From contig NZ_JAUCEU010000007.1 of NCBI RefSeq assembly GCF_030348765.1, positions 2,804,001-2,868,000 on the forward strand: a stretch of DNA of 64,000 bases. Reading direction: 5' to 3'. Made by a program: the position numbers and the translations under genes. The notes beneath the pieces were generated by a model. The model searched no databases. It had not been told where the DNA came from and saw only the letters and a list, made by a program, of their open reading frames with translations. The DNA comes from Neobacillus sp. CF12. GTDB lineage: Bacteria; Bacillota; Bacilli; Bacillales; Cytobacillaceae. The stretch's first letter is position 1; each line of letters opens with the position of its first letter. Below, piece by piece: positions 18,238 to 27,933 of this stretch.

Positions 18238-20001
18238 TTAAGATAGTAATTCCCGGGCTTGTTGAATGGCCCAAATGACACGGTTTTGGCCGCGAGTTAA
18301 ATGAGTTTTTAAAACCTTATACTCATGAGTTCCTTCTTGTACCTGTTTAAAGTTTAAGGCAGGTGCAATGTCTGGCAGGGCTGGAACATTAAGAGCAGGA
18401 TCATGCCAGAATTTCCCACGCTTTGTGAAGTTGATTGGAACCAAGATTCTCGCTAATTTTTCAATGACTTCATTTGCTTGTTTTACTACAGGGTTGCTGA
18501 TCTCCAAACCTTTTAATGTGTTTGCTTTGTCATAGAATGCTAGTAAATCTTCGCGAAGTGCAGACACTTCATTTAATGCTAGAGTAAAATCAAAATTGGA
18601 GCCTGCTGCGTCCTGATAGGATTTAATCGTATTCTCAAACTCATCCGCGGTCTTCACAAAATTAAATGGATGAACCGTGCTATTAACTGCACGTAACACC
18701 CCAGTAATATAGACTTTAATGTCCTTTACAAGGATATCTAAATCCGCTACATGCATTAAATCTTCTTCTGTGTGCCATTCAATGTTTGCTCCACACCCAC
18801 CTACAGGATAGTAGCCTTTTTCTTTTAGAAGCTCCTCTGGAATGCTGGAAGAAAGCATAAAGAAGGAAGTAATACCAACGTTGTTAAATGAATAATCACC
18901 TGCACGAAGTGGTCTTGATCCTTTTGAAGGAAGATTGACAGCATCGGTAATAACATCTGTACAGAATTCATCTACTTCGCTCATCCACATCATATACTCA
19001 TAAGAAGTAGCCCAGCGGCATCCTGGAGAGTCACAGTTCACCTGTGCAATACAATTTTTATCTAAATCTAATCCGAATTGGTCAACGAACCAGCTCGAAC
19101 CTGCATATCTGCCCGTTGAATGACCTGTCCAAACTGCAATTCGCACACTTCTCTTTAACTTGTCGCGGTGCTTATAAAAAATCCGTGCCATTTCTAGTAA
19201 TGCAGCATTCCCGGTAGCATTATCTCCGATTCCTTCATGCCAAGAATCTAAATGTCCATGTAGGAGAACATATTTTTCTGGTTCTTCTGTTCCTTCTATA
19301 AAAATATCGATTACTGGACATTCCATCCAGCCTTTTTCAAGATATGTCTTGAATTCAATCGTTACGCTTTCTTTTTCAATTAATGCTTTTAACTCATCGC
19401 CATCGTTTTTATTGATCGCAAGGACCGGGATGGTTGGTTCGTTATTCATGTTTTCTAAATCCGGTGCTCCCCAGATTGGTGTACATATGCCCTCGTGAAT
19501 GTTTTTGCCAGGGTTGATGAAAATCATCGCATTTACTCCCTTTTCGGCAAATTCCCTTACCTTTCCTGGCATCGCATACCCTTCAGTAAGGACGATTTTT
19601 CCTTGTAAATCTCCTAAGTCGCCATCTACTGCCGTTCCGAAAATATCATTAATGCCTTTTGCATATCCTGTAGATATGTAAACAAGCTCGCCACTGACTG
19701 AATCATCACCGGTTGCAATTGAAAAAGAAGGTGTTTTAACGCGAATTTCTTTTTCAAACGGAGCGGTTACTTTTAGATAAGCCTTTTTTGGAACGCTTAA
19801 ATATAATTCAGGGTGATGGACCTTATGAGGTACACCCCATTCTTGTAGATAATTCTTTAAAAAGTCAGCGGCAATTCTTTCATCCTCACTTCCAGATTCA
19901 CGAATTAAGGTACTGAATCTTTCTAGCACCGCTTTAGGAACCTCCGTATTAATTTCATCAAGTAAGCTTTTCTCAAGAGCAATATTTGTAACAGTTGCCA
20001 T
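18238..20001 (-). CDS. M28-family metallopeptidase with PA domain (copy 1)
   Basis: Di-zinc exopeptidase, 587 residues. A protease-associated domain (about 90-220) is inserted before the catalytic part. Metal-site motifs: HGHLDSWHEG..DNATGNAALLE (about 250-275), NCDSPG (about 325) and EWHTEEDLMH (about 410). No signal peptide, so it acts inside the cell. It is a paralogue of the enzyme at 34854. ATG 20001 is chosen because AAAGGGG precedes it and because a sigma-54 promoter at 20047-20062 would start the mRNA near 20036, too close to the longer open-frame start at 20028. Confidence 0.9.
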   Translation of the reverse strand: MATVTNIALEKSLLDEINTEVPKAVLERFSTLIRESGSEDERIAADFLKNYLQEWGVPHKVHHPELYLSVPKKAYLKVTAPFEKEIRVKTPSFSIATGDDSVSGELVYISTGYAKGINDIFGTAVDGDLGDLQGKIVLTEGYAMPGKVREFAEKGVNAMIFINPGKNIHEGICTPIWGAPDLENMNNEPTIPVLAINKNDGDELKALIEKESVTIEFKTYLEKGWMECPVIDIFIEGTEEPEKYVLLHGHLDSWHEGIGDNATGNAALLEMARIFYKHRDKLKRSVRIAVWTGHSTGRYAGSSWFVDQFGLDLDKNCIAQVNCDSPGCRWATSYEYMMWMSEVDEFCTDVITDAVNLPSKGSRPLRAGDYSFNNVGITSFFMLSSSIPEELLKEKGYYPVGGCGANIEWHTEEDLMHVADLDILVKDIKVYITGVLRAVNSTVHPFNFVKTADEFENTIKSYQDAAGSNFDFTLALNEVSALREDLLAFYDKANTLKGLEISNPVVKQANEVIEKLARILVPINFTKRGKFWHDPALNVPALPDIAPALNFKQVQEGTHEYKVLKTHLTRGQNRVIWAIQQARELLS

Positions 20002-20046
20002 AGATATTTTCCCCTTTCTCGAATTCATGGTTTCATATACTATACA

Positions 20047-20062
20047 TGCAAGTAATGTGCCA
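20047..20062 (-). promoter_or_regulatory. Sigma-54 (-24/-12) promoter of the M28 gene
   Basis: Minus strand TGGCAC-ATTAC-TTGCA, a perfect match to the TGGCAC N5 TTGC consensus, 46-61 bases before the ATG. A sigma-54 activator gene lies immediately upstream. A TTCGTTTTTAGGG stretch at 20113-20126 resembles part of the repeat upstream of the other promoter and may be an activator site. Confidence 0.85.
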
Positions 20063-20140
20063 ATTTATCAAACTACAAAAGTCGTAGAAATAAAGAACTC
20101 ATCGGCACATAGGATTCGTTTTTAGGGTCTAATAGGCTAA

Positions 20141-20169
20141 AAAAGGCTGTCCAATTAGGACAGCCTTTT
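20141..20169 (-). terminator. Terminator of the sigma-54 activator gene
   Basis: AAAAGGCTGTCC / GGACAGCCTTTT perfect stem with five-base loop; the activator's stop codon lies inside it. The minus side ends in six T. Confidence 0.85.
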
Positions 20170-22215
20170 CATTACTTTTTCGTTTTCACTTATGATTCTC
20201 TCCATTTCTTTCATGGTATTCATACCCATTTGGGTTATTTTGCTTCCCTGGCCTTTTGTTCCAGATTGAATAAATCCTAAATCCCTCAACGTTTCCATTC
20301 TGCGCCGAACTTGTTGATCCGTTAACATGACTCCTTTTTCTTTAGCGTACGAAACAATTTTCCCTCGGCCTATGCTTTTCCGCTCCTGAATTGCTTCTAG
20401 TAAACTACATAGAATCGTATGAAAATCTATCAAGTCTCCTTCTTTAGTCAGCTGCAAAAGGGTATCATCTATTTTTACAGTTGGACCAGTATGGCGAAAT
20501 TGTTCTGGTAAATCAAAAAAAGTGATAACGTTATTTTCCATCACTGTAATCATGTATTGGACAACACTTGCCAGTTCTCTTACGTTACCAGGCCAATCAT
20601 AATTCACTAACTCATCCAAGACATCGTCCGATATAGCTGGAATGCTTGGACAATATTCTTCAAAAAAATGAGTGATTAATTCCGGAATATCCTCTTTCCG
20701 ATCTCTAAGCGGCGGGACGCGCAGCGGCAATACAAATAATCGATAATAGAGATCCTCGCGAAAGCTTCCTTCTTCGACCATTTTTTTTAAATCCTTATTT
20801 GTTGCGGCGATCACACGTACATTGACTGGGATGATGCTTCTCCCACCAACCCGCATCACTTGTTTTTCTTGCAATACGCGTAACAGCAGCGTTTGAAGGT
20901 TTTTTGGTGCATCCCCTATTTCATCGAGGAAGATGGTACCATTATGTGCTAATTCAAAAAGTCCTTGTTTACCACCTTTTACTCCGCCAGTAAATGTCCC
21001 TTCTTCATATCCAAAAAGTTCACTTTCGGCTAATGATTCAGGTAGCCCGGCAAAATTCACGGGAATAAATGGGCCGTTATGACGGGATGATAGTTGATGA
21101 ATAGAATGGGCAAACAATTCCTTTCCAGTTCCATTTTCCCCTAATATTAATACGGTCCGGTCTGTTTTAGCCAGCTTGTTAATAATATGCAAGATATCCT
21201 TCATTCGCTGACTTTTACCAATGATATCTGATATCGAATACCTTGAAGAAAACCCCTTTTTTTGTATCTTCTTTCTGATTTCCTGCTCCAAAGCCTGAAT
21301 CCGTGTTACATCCTGAAAAGCTGTGACGTCTCCACTATTTTTTTGATCGACTACAATGGAACTATTATTGATAATTAATTTTCTTTCGTTAAAGGATATA
21401 ACATGGTTTTTTTGCGATAAATCATCATTTATGTAGGAATCCAGCTTCAATTTTGGAAGTATTTCTGAAACTTTCTTTCCAATGATCTCATTCTCTGAAT
21501 GATGCATACCGAGCATTGATTTTGCGGATCTATTTATTTTTATAATCTTCTTTTCTGCATCTGTCGCAAGAATTCCATCATGTACAGTGTTTAAAATCGC
21601 ATCTAATTGATGATTGAGATGGGCAACCTCTTTAAAGGAATGTGAAAGGTTTCTGCTTAATTTTATGATTTCTTGAATGTATCTGGCTGACTGAATATTG
21701 GCTCGATCGATATTGATGTTTAACTTAAGTGAAAGTTCAATGAGAGTTGAAAAATCTAATGGACGCAACCCGATATCGATCATTCTTTTTATCCCTTTTG
21801 GAACCATTTCAAGTGCCTCAGGAATAATGGCGATCTCTACTTTTTGATACGTTTTGATTCCAGGGTAATAGGGATAGAACTTTAATTCAAAACCGAGGTT
21901 TTCCAAAATTTCGATCGTTTCAGAGGCAGTGGAGGCTAAGTTATTCACTACAAGGCATTCAGTTCCTGCCGGCAAAGAGATTAATTCTTCTAGTCTTGCA
22001 ATATTTATCGTCCTTCTAGCAATTAAGACTTTTTCTTCGGGGTACTGGTCGTCTAGAAGCTCTTTATTAGAGAGCAATATGATATCAACGTTTTCATAAT
22101 CTTGACATTGCTCGCGTGATAAAATGGTCACTTTTCCATTAAAAAAGTCAGAAATTTGATTAAAAAACAATTTATATGTACGATTATCCTTCGTGACCGC
22201 TAAAATCTTAGGCAA
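20155..22215 (-). CDS. Sigma-54-dependent transcriptional activator (PrpR-N / PAS / AAA+)
   Basis: Bacterial enhancer-binding protein, 686 residues. Residues 1-190 resemble the PrpR_N sensor domain, 205-310 form a PAS domain, and about 325-560 form the AAA+ ATPase with Walker A GENGTGKE (359-366) and Walker B IFLDEIGD. The sigma-54 contact loop reads GTFTGG (406-411) where GAFTGA is usual. The C-terminus is not a Fis-type helix-turn-helix but a winged-helix-like tail (QQVRRRMETLRDLGFIQ), as in some Firmicute activators. TTG start with GGGGGAG upstream. It probably controls the four sigma-54 promoters in this window. Confidence 0.92.
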   Translation of the reverse strand: MPKILAVTKDNRTYKLFFNQISDFFNGKVTILSREQCQDYENVDIILLSNKELLDDQYPEEKVLIARRTINIARLEELISLPAGTECLVVNNLASTASETIEILENLGFELKFYPYYPGIKTYQKVEIAIIPEALEMVPKGIKRMIDIGLRPLDFSTLIELSLKLNINIDRANIQSARYIQEIIKLSRNLSHSFKEVAHLNHQLDAILNTVHDGILATDAEKKIIKINRSAKSMLGMHHSENEIIGKKVSEILPKLKLDSYINDDLSQKNHVISFNERKLIINNSSIVVDQKNSGDVTAFQDVTRIQALEQEIRKKIQKKGFSSRYSISDIIGKSQRMKDILHIINKLAKTDRTVLILGENGTGKELFAHSIHQLSSRHNGPFIPVNFAGLPESLAESELFGYEEGTFTGGVKGGKQGLFELAHNGTIFLDEIGDAPKNLQTLLLRVLQEKQVMRVGGRSIIPVNVRVIAATNKDLKKMVEEGSFREDLYYRLFVLPLRVPPLRDRKEDIPELITHFFEEYCPSIPAISDDVLDELVNYDWPGNVRELASVVQYMITVMENNVITFFDLPEQFRHTGPTVKIDDTLLQLTKEGDLIDFHTILCSLLEAIQERKSIGRGKIVSYAKEKGVMLTDQQVRRRMETLRDLGFIQSGTKGQGSKITQMGMNTMKEMERIISENEKVMKRLS

Positions 22216-22300
22216 CCTATTCTCCCCCTAATTCAACCTATCATAAAGGATATTGTAAAGTTTTTTGATTTTTTAGTCAATGAAGACTATTCAAAAAAAT

Positions 22301-22325
22301 AAAAACAGCCAAGCGGCTGTTTTTA
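22301..22325 (-). terminator. Terminator of the M20-symporter-amidase-dehydrogenase operon
   Basis: Stem AAAAACAGCC / GGCTGTTTTT with AAGC loop, followed in the minus direction by ATTTTTTT. Confidence 0.85.
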
Positions 22326-22340
22326 CCATTACAATTTTTT

Positions 22341-23444
22341 TTAACTTATCTTTATTACTATTTTCCCAAAATGCTTTCTCTCTTCCAACTCTCGCTGTGC
22401 CTCTGCAATTTCCTCGAAAGGATATACTTTATGAATAGTTGGATGTAATTTTCCGTTCCAAATCAGGTTCGTCACCTGCAAGAAATCTTCCCAATTCCCC
22501 ATCGGTGCGCCTAGTATTTGACGGTGACGCTGATAAATTTCTCTTATGCTTAAATCAGGCGAATCACCAGCTGTTGCTCCAGATAGGACGATTTTCCCGC
22601 CCATCTCTAGGCAGCGCAAGCTTTTCCTTATGGTAGGAGCCCCTACAGCATCAAAAGCGGCACTGACCCCCTGTCCATTGGTCCATTCCATTACTTCTGC
22701 TTCCCAATCACCATTTGAATCAAACACCGCGACAGCGCCTTTTTGACGTGCTTTTTGACGTTTCTCTTCCGTACTAGCAATTCCGATTACAGTGGCGCCT
22801 GCTGCTGCCGCAATTTCCACCTGGGCCGATCCCAGACCTCCAGATGCCCCAACTACAAGGACCACGTCTGATGGTTTTACCTGAGCAACCGTCATAACGG
22901 CTCTCCATGCAGTAGTGTAAACAACTGGAGCAGCTGCAGCTACCTCCGATGGAATGTGAGCAGGTACAGGTATAATATTGCGTGCAGGGGCCACTACATA
23001 TTCAGCCAAACCGCCCCAAAAATGTTCCCCCAATATTTGATAGTCATGGCACATACTTGGTTCTCCACGTCGGCAAAAGCGGCATTCATTACAACCGATA
23101 GCAGGATTGATGATAACTCTTTCTCCTATGGCAGGTCCGCCTTTCTGTCCAGGGAGCCCTTGCCCATAATATTGAACAGTTCCGACAATATCTACACCCG
23201 ATATATGCGGTAATGTGATTTCTGGGACCCCAGGTCCTTTTAAGCCCTCTCTTGCAAAAATGTCAAGGTGATTTAATGCAGTTGCCTCAACTTTAAGCAA
23301 TACCTCTCCAGGCCCCGGCACGGGAGTTGCGATTGATTCATACTTTAGTACTTCCGGTCCGCCATGTTCCCTGATGACAACAGCTGTCATGGTATCAGGA
23401 ACATGTTTCAGTTTGATATTATTATTAAAATGACTTTTTAACAT
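22341..23444 (-). CDS. Zinc-type MDR alcohol dehydrogenase / quinone oxidoreductase-like
   Basis: Medium-chain dehydrogenase, 367 residues, NAD(P)-dependent by its VVGASGGLGSA nucleotide motif (about 188). It carries the structural zinc cysteines CNECRFCRRGEPSMC (about 120-135) but starts like quinone oxidoreductases (REHGGPEVL). The open frame begins at 23477, but GGAGGGAAGCT directly precedes ATG 23444, which I use. Last gene of the operon driven by the sigma-54 promoter at 27759. Substrate unknown; an aldehyde or alcohol released by the amidases is possible. Confidence 0.87.
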   Translation of the reverse strand: MLKSHFNNNIKLKHVPDTMTAVVIREHGGPEVLKYESIATPVPGPGEVLLKVEATALNHLDIFAREGLKGPGVPEITLPHISGVDIVGTVQYYGQGLPGQKGGPAIGERVIINPAIGCNECRFCRRGEPSMCHDYQILGEHFWGGLAEYVVAPARNIIPVPAHIPSEVAAAAPVVYTTAWRAVMTVAQVKPSDVVLVVGASGGLGSAQVEIAAAAGATVIGIASTEEKRQKARQKGAVAVFDSNGDWEAEVMEWTNGQGVSAAFDAVGAPTIRKSLRCLEMGGKIVLSGATAGDSPDLSIREIYQRHRQILGAPMGNWEDFLQVTNLIWNGKLHPTIHKVYPFEEIAEAQRELEERKHFGKIVIKIS

Positions 23445-23477
23445 AGCTTCCCTCCTTCCATCGATTGATTTCTTCAT

Positions 23478-24833
23478 TTATAATGGAGGCTGCTTGTAGC
23501 CGCCTGTAGATTGTTGGAAGGCATCACCTACACGATAAATGGTTTCTTCATCAAAGTATCGTCCAATGATTTGCAGCCCCACCGGCAGATTTTCTGAACC
23601 AGTATTTCCTGCTGACAGAGATAGAGCCGGATGTCCACTCATATTAAATGGAATCGTGCGCTGAGAAATATCGATATTTCCATCCTCAAAGGAAGGGTCC
23701 TTTTCAGTAGCTGGATATGGGACCGTTGGACAAATCAGCACATCCACCTGTTTTAATACTTGATCAACTGCTTTTGTGAACGCCTTTTTCTTCTCTAACG
23801 CTTCCAAATAGCTTACTGCTGTAACCTTATAGCCTTCTCTTAGGTTGGCATAGGTGTTTGGAGAATAATCTTTTTCCCTCGAATCAAACCATTTTTGATG
23901 ATACGTCGAAGCTTCCGCAAGGACAATAGGCATGGCAGCTTCTTCGATTGATTCAATTCCTGGAATCTCTACATCGTAAAGCTGAGCACCTAATTCCTTA
24001 AGTTGCTGAATGGCAGATACCATTAACGCAGATACTTCCGGATTCATAATAGAATCGGTTAATGATCGGATGACGCCCACTTTTATCCCGCGAATCTCTC
24101 CCCAGGAATCGAAATTAAAGCGGCGGGAAGAAATGTGCTCCAGAACAATTGCATTATCTCGGACAGTCCTAGTTAGCGGCCCGATATGGTCTAAAGAATG
24201 AGATAAAGGGAACAACCCTTGTCGTGAAACTGTTTCATAGGTTGGCTTCAGCCCAACAATACCGCAAAAGGAAGATGGAACGCGGATGGAGCCTCCTGTA
24301 TCCGTTCCGATTGAGGCATATCCAATCCCTACGGCAACTGACGCGCCTGACCCAGTACTGGATCCACCAGCTGTACGGCTTACATTCCACGGATTATTGC
24401 ATTGACCATAATCTGGGTGTACGGACCCGTAAGCAAATTCAAGCATATTATTTTTCCCAATGATGATGGCACCATTATCCTGTAATGCACTATAAACAAA
24501 AGCATCTTCTTCTGGAACAAAGTCCTTCATAATTCTTGATCCAAGTGAAGTACGAATCCCTTTTGTCATAAAAATATCCTTCAATGATACAGGTATCCCA
24601 AATAACTTACTGGCATTTTCCCCTTTTACGAAAATCGCTTCAGCTTTTCTTGCTTTCGCCAAAGCTTGCTCACCAAGGACCGTAACAAATGCATTTAGCC
24701 TTGGCTCCAATTCCTGTAAGCGGTCTAAAGTTGCTTCCGTAATCTCGACCGGAGATACCTCTTTTTTTCTATATAATGTACTGATTTCTTCAATTGACTT
24801 ATAAAGCAATTGCTTCGTATCTGTTGAAGGCAA
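23478..24833 (-). CDS. Amidase-signature hydrolase (copy 2)
   Basis: Paralogue of the amidase at 16762 with nearly the same N-terminus and identical triad positions: Lys85 (VSLKD), Ser158 (GGSSTGS) and Ser182 (TDTGGSIR). 451 residues, cytosolic. TTG start eight bases after AGGAGG. It lies between a sodium:solute symporter and a dehydrogenase in one operon, so it likely hydrolyses the compound imported by that symporter or a product of it. Confidence 0.93.
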   Translation of the reverse strand: MPSTDTKQLLYKSIEEISTLYRKKEVSPVEITEATLDRLQELEPRLNAFVTVLGEQALAKARKAEAIFVKGENASKLFGIPVSLKDIFMTKGIRTSLGSRIMKDFVPEEDAFVYSALQDNGAIIIGKNNMLEFAYGSVHPDYGQCNNPWNVSRTAGGSSTGSGASVAVGIGYASIGTDTGGSIRVPSSFCGIVGLKPTYETVSRQGLFPLSHSLDHIGPLTRTVRDNAIVLEHISSRRFNFDSWGEIRGIKVGVIRSLTDSIMNPEVSALMVSAIQQLKELGAQLYDVEIPGIESIEEAAMPIVLAEASTYHQKWFDSREKDYSPNTYANLREGYKVTAVSYLEALEKKKAFTKAVDQVLKQVDVLICPTVPYPATEKDPSFEDGNIDISQRTIPFNMSGHPALSLSAGNTGSENLPVGLQIIGRYFDEETIYRVGDAFQQSTGGYKQPPL

Positions 24834-24849
24834 TGCAATTTCCTCCTTT

Positions 24850-26301
24850 TTATCCTGCTATTGTGTTTCCAGACTCCGATGCTTGGACATCTTTAAAAAA
24901 TGGTTGTAATGCTTGTTTTGACACCGGCTTCGTTAGTAAGCTGACAAACACCATTCCTAATAGACTTACCGGTACACTGATATAAACAGGATCCAATCCA
25001 AATGGGTTGCCAAGTGATAACCAAAGTATAGCGCTGCCTATTCCGCCAACCATGGAAGTAATAGCACCAGCTTTTGTTGCCCGTTTCCAGTACAACCCTA
25101 ACAAAATAGAGACTGCGAAGGATGAACCAATCAGGGCAGCTGCATTAATCCAAATCTGCTGAATTAATGGCAGCGGGTTTAACGCAAACGGTATTGGTAA
25201 AATCCCCATAATCAATACCACTATTCTGGTAATCTTTAATTGTTGTTTGTCGCTTAATTTTTTCTTCATTACATTTTTCATAATATCATGAGAGATTGAA
25301 CTTCCAAGCATCAACAAAACGGCACTTACAGTAGACTGAATCGCTGCTAAAATCGCTGCTAAAAGCAATCCACCCAATACTGGCGGCAATAGATCCATGG
25401 CGATTGTAGAGCTGGCTAAATCAGGTGAAGTTAAATTAGGATATAGAACTCTTGCACTAACCCCAAGGATAGCGATAGAAACCGCTACAATTGCCTGAAA
25501 AATAAAAGATATACCTACTGCACGACGGATAGTTTTATTATCTTTTATTGAATAAAAACGAATAGCAATAATAGGATATCCGATCATCATGATAAAGAAT
25601 GACAGAGCGACTGCCGTTAAAGCCGATGAAGGCATCCCGGTGGCAACAAGATTCGGATCAATCGAAGATAATGTTTCATTTAATTTACTAAAGCCCCCTG
25701 CCTTTGATACTGCAAAAGGCACCGCAATCGCAAATCCTAGAGCAAAGACAATCATTTGGAGCACGTCTGTATAAGCAATGGCAAATAACCCGCCCATTAC
25801 AGTGTAAGCAATAAATATAAATGCAATAATTAATACACCCCATGTAATAGGGATATCGAAAACAACATTTAATAAATATGATCCCCCAACTAATTCAGCT
25901 ACTACTGTCATCCCGTAACAAACTAATAGAATAAGAACAGAAATCACTCGGATGGCATTACTTTCATAGCGGGTTCCTAATAGGTCGGGAATGGTTAAGG
26001 CCTTATTAGAATTAAAGAATGCTTTCATTTTAGGTGCAATAAAGATGGCCATGATGACCCATGAAGCCCAAATCGCTGGCCAAATCCAAGCAAAATTATA
26101 GCCTACTTGATAGTGGAAGCCCACCGTTCCAATGGCTGTACCGGCACTCATCTGAGTGGCTGCAAGCGTCATACCTCCAACCCAGACTCCTAATTTCCCG
26201 CCAGCCGCTAAGAAATCCATTTCATTTTGGATGCGAGATTTCATGTAATATCCAATCCCAATAACAGCGAGCATATAAGCGACAAGAACAGCGATAGCCA
26301 T
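24850..26301 (-). CDS. Sodium:solute symporter (SSS family, copy 1)
   Basis: Integral membrane Na+-coupled carrier, 483 residues with about 13 hydrophobic helices, of the PutP/PanF type. Typical SSS stretches include AAGGKLGVWVGGMTLAATQ near 32-50 and GLFAIAYTDVLQ near 172. Its ATG overlaps the stop of a 39-residue membrane protein (TAATG). Operon context with an M20 peptidase and an amidase suggests uptake of a small amide, peptide or N-acyl amino acid. Confidence 0.93.
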   Translation of the reverse strand: MAIAVLVAYMLAVIGIGYYMKSRIQNEMDFLAAGGKLGVWVGGMTLAATQMSAGTAIGTVGFHYQVGYNFAWIWPAIWASWVIMAIFIAPKMKAFFNSNKALTIPDLLGTRYESNAIRVISVLILLVCYGMTVVAELVGGSYLLNVVFDIPITWGVLIIAFIFIAYTVMGGLFAIAYTDVLQMIVFALGFAIAVPFAVSKAGGFSKLNETLSSIDPNLVATGMPSSALTAVALSFFIMMIGYPIIAIRFYSIKDNKTIRRAVGISFIFQAIVAVSIAILGVSARVLYPNLTSPDLASSTIAMDLLPPVLGGLLLAAILAAIQSTVSAVLLMLGSSISHDIMKNVMKKKLSDKQQLKITRIVVLIMGILPIPFALNPLPLIQQIWINAAALIGSSFAVSILLGLYWKRATKAGAITSMVGGIGSAILWLSLGNPFGLDPVYISVPVSLLGMVFVSLLTKPVSKQALQPFFKDVQASESGNTIAG

Positions 26302-26420
26302 TATTTTTTCTCCTCCTTTTTAGTGATCGCTTCGGTGACAACAAAATAGGCGATAATGAAGACACCCATTGTGATCCAAATAAACCAATTAGATGCCGAT
26401 AACCCCAAAAATGTACCCAT
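26301..26420 (-). CDS. 39-residue membrane protein paired with the symporter
   Basis: Too short for usual gene calling. It begins MGTFLGLSASNWFIWITMG and has one hydrophobic helix (about residues 12-30) with a charged tail (TKKEEK). GGAGAAG precedes the ATG, and its stop overlaps the symporter start as TAATG, with AAGGAGG inside its own 3' end serving the symporter. The position is that of small accessory proteins known beside SSS carriers. I do not recognise a named family with certainty. Confidence 0.72.
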   Translation of the reverse strand: MGTFLGLSASNWFIWITMGVFIIAYFVVTEAITKKEEKK

Positions 26421-26480
26421 TCTTCTCCAACCCCTTCTTGTAATTGTTTCTATATTCCGAAAAATCAGGATAAAATTCTG

Positions 26481-27725
26481 CTATTCCGTGACGTATTCTT
26501 TTGTTCCACAGAAATTTTTAGCAAGAACCGTTAAGATTTTTGTCGTTTGGATTAAATCCTCGATTTCCATGAACTCATCATAACCATGGAGATTATTGTT
26601 GTTTGTACCAGGGCCATAATTAATACCTGGGATTCCATTTTGAATAAACCAGCGTGTATCTGATTGCCCTAACATTCCTACTACAGGAAGTGTGGTTCCT
26701 GATACCTCTTGAATGGCCGATTGCAATTCCTCAATTAGAGGTGAATTCGCTTCAGTTACGGTTGGATTGGTTTGAAAATCCGGCACTCGCTCTACCTGGA
26801 TGTTCATCTCTGGATCTTCCATCTGAAGCCTTTCAATCATAGTAAATACCCGATTATAAATATCATCAAGGGTTTGTTCTGGAATCACCCGAAAGTCCAC
26901 CTCAATCTCACAGGTCCCAGGGACAACATTCACCTTGGTTCCCCCATTGATAACTCCAACATTGACGGTCGTATAACTCATTCCCTCAACTTCTGAAGGT
27001 TCATTTTTTAATTGTTCTTGCAGGTTAGTTAATTCTAGTATGACTTTTGCCATTTTTTCAACGGCATTTATTCCCTTCCATTTGAAGGCTGCATGAGCAG
27101 GACGGCCTGTTGATTTAATTCTTAACTGAAGAACTCCAGCCATAGCGCGAACGATATGATTGCTGTAGCCTTCCACGACCACCATATCACCGGTAACTAA
27201 TCCTTGACCAGTGACATAACCTGCTCCTAGAACACCGCCAGTTTCTTCATCACAAGTAGCTGTGATCACAATATCACCGTAAAAAGGAATTCCGGACTTC
27301 TTTAACGCCACAGCAGCCATAATATAAGCGGTTAATCGCCCTTTGGAGTCTGTTGCACCTCTTCCATATACCTTACCATTAGCAATGGCTCCTGAAAATG
27401 GCGGGTAGGTCCATTGTTCCAAGTCTCCTGCTGGAACCGTATCAATATGAGAGTTAAAAATTAAATTTTTCCCTCCTCCATTCCCCTTCATGACAGCAAT
27501 AACATTTTTCCGAGGTGTTGGCAGATTTAATTTCCTCGTCTCTTCCTCAGGCACATTGACTACCTTTACCTCAAATCCTAACGATAATAGTTCCTTTTCA
27601 AGAAAGTTACAAATTTCCTCATAGTTTCCTGGTGGATTTTCACTAGGAATTTGAATCATTTTTTGCAATAGAGATACGATTTCATTACTCATCGAATCTA
27701 CTACTTTTTCAATTGCTACATTCAT
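26481..27725 (-). CDS. M20 peptidase / ArgE-DapE deacylase (copy 1)
   Basis: Cytosolic di-metal amidohydrolase, 414 residues. Motifs: FNSHIDTVP (about 90-98), YGRGATDSKGR with the bridging aspartate (about 122), and TCDEETGG with the catalytic glutamate pair (about 155). It likely removes an acyl or carbamoyl group from an amino acid or splits a dipeptide. First gene of an operon (M20, micro-protein, symporter, amidase, dehydrogenase). The ATG follows AAAGGGG and lies about 23 bases downstream of the predicted sigma-54 start site. Confidence 0.93.
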   Translation of the reverse strand: MNVAIEKVVDSMSNEIVSLLQKMIQIPSENPPGNYEEICNFLEKELLSLGFEVKVVNVPEEETRKLNLPTPRKNVIAVMKGNGGGKNLIFNSHIDTVPAGDLEQWTYPPFSGAIANGKVYGRGATDSKGRLTAYIMAAVALKKSGIPFYGDIVITATCDEETGGVLGAGYVTGQGLVTGDMVVVEGYSNHIVRAMAGVLQLRIKSTGRPAHAAFKWKGINAVEKMAKVILELTNLQEQLKNEPSEVEGMSYTTVNVGVINGGTKVNVVPGTCEIEVDFRVIPEQTLDDIYNRVFTMIERLQMEDPEMNIQVERVPDFQTNPTVTEANSPLIEELQSAIQEVSGTTLPVVGMLGQSDTRWFIQNGIPGINYGPGTNNNNLHGYDEFMEIEDLIQTTKILTVLAKNFCGTKEYVTE

Positions 27726-27758
27726 GGTTGCACCCCTTTCTCTTTACAACAATATTAA

Positions 27759-27774
27759 TGCAAGTTCTGTGCCA
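27759..27774 (-). promoter_or_regulatory. Sigma-54 promoter of the M20-symporter operon
   Basis: Minus strand TGGCAC-AGAAC-TTGCA, perfect consensus, 34-49 bases before the M20 ATG. Confidence 0.87.
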
Positions 27775-27826
27775 ATCTGTTAACAAGGTTTTTAATATTA
27801 TATATTAAAGTTTCGATAGGAATTAG

Positions 27827-27873
27827 GTTCATTTAGGTGAGGATACACGGCCAACTTTTTAACCTAAACGAAC
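27827..27873. promoter_or_regulatory. Candidate activator-binding inverted repeat
   Basis: GTTCATTTAGGT (27827-27838) and ACCTAAACGAAC (27862-27873) are complementary at 11 of 12 positions and lie 55-100 bases upstream of the sigma-54 promoter, a usual distance for an enhancer site. Confidence 0.4.
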
Positions 27874-27895
27874 TTATATTTGTTTCAAATGACAA

Positions 27896-27927
27896 TTAAA
27901 AAAGGGGAAAGAATAACTCCTCCCCTC
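27896..27927 (-). terminator. Terminator of the second symporter operon
   Basis: AGGGGA / TCCCCT stem followed by TTTTTTAATTG in the minus direction. Confidence 0.65.
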
Positions 27928-27933
27928 GAGCAT

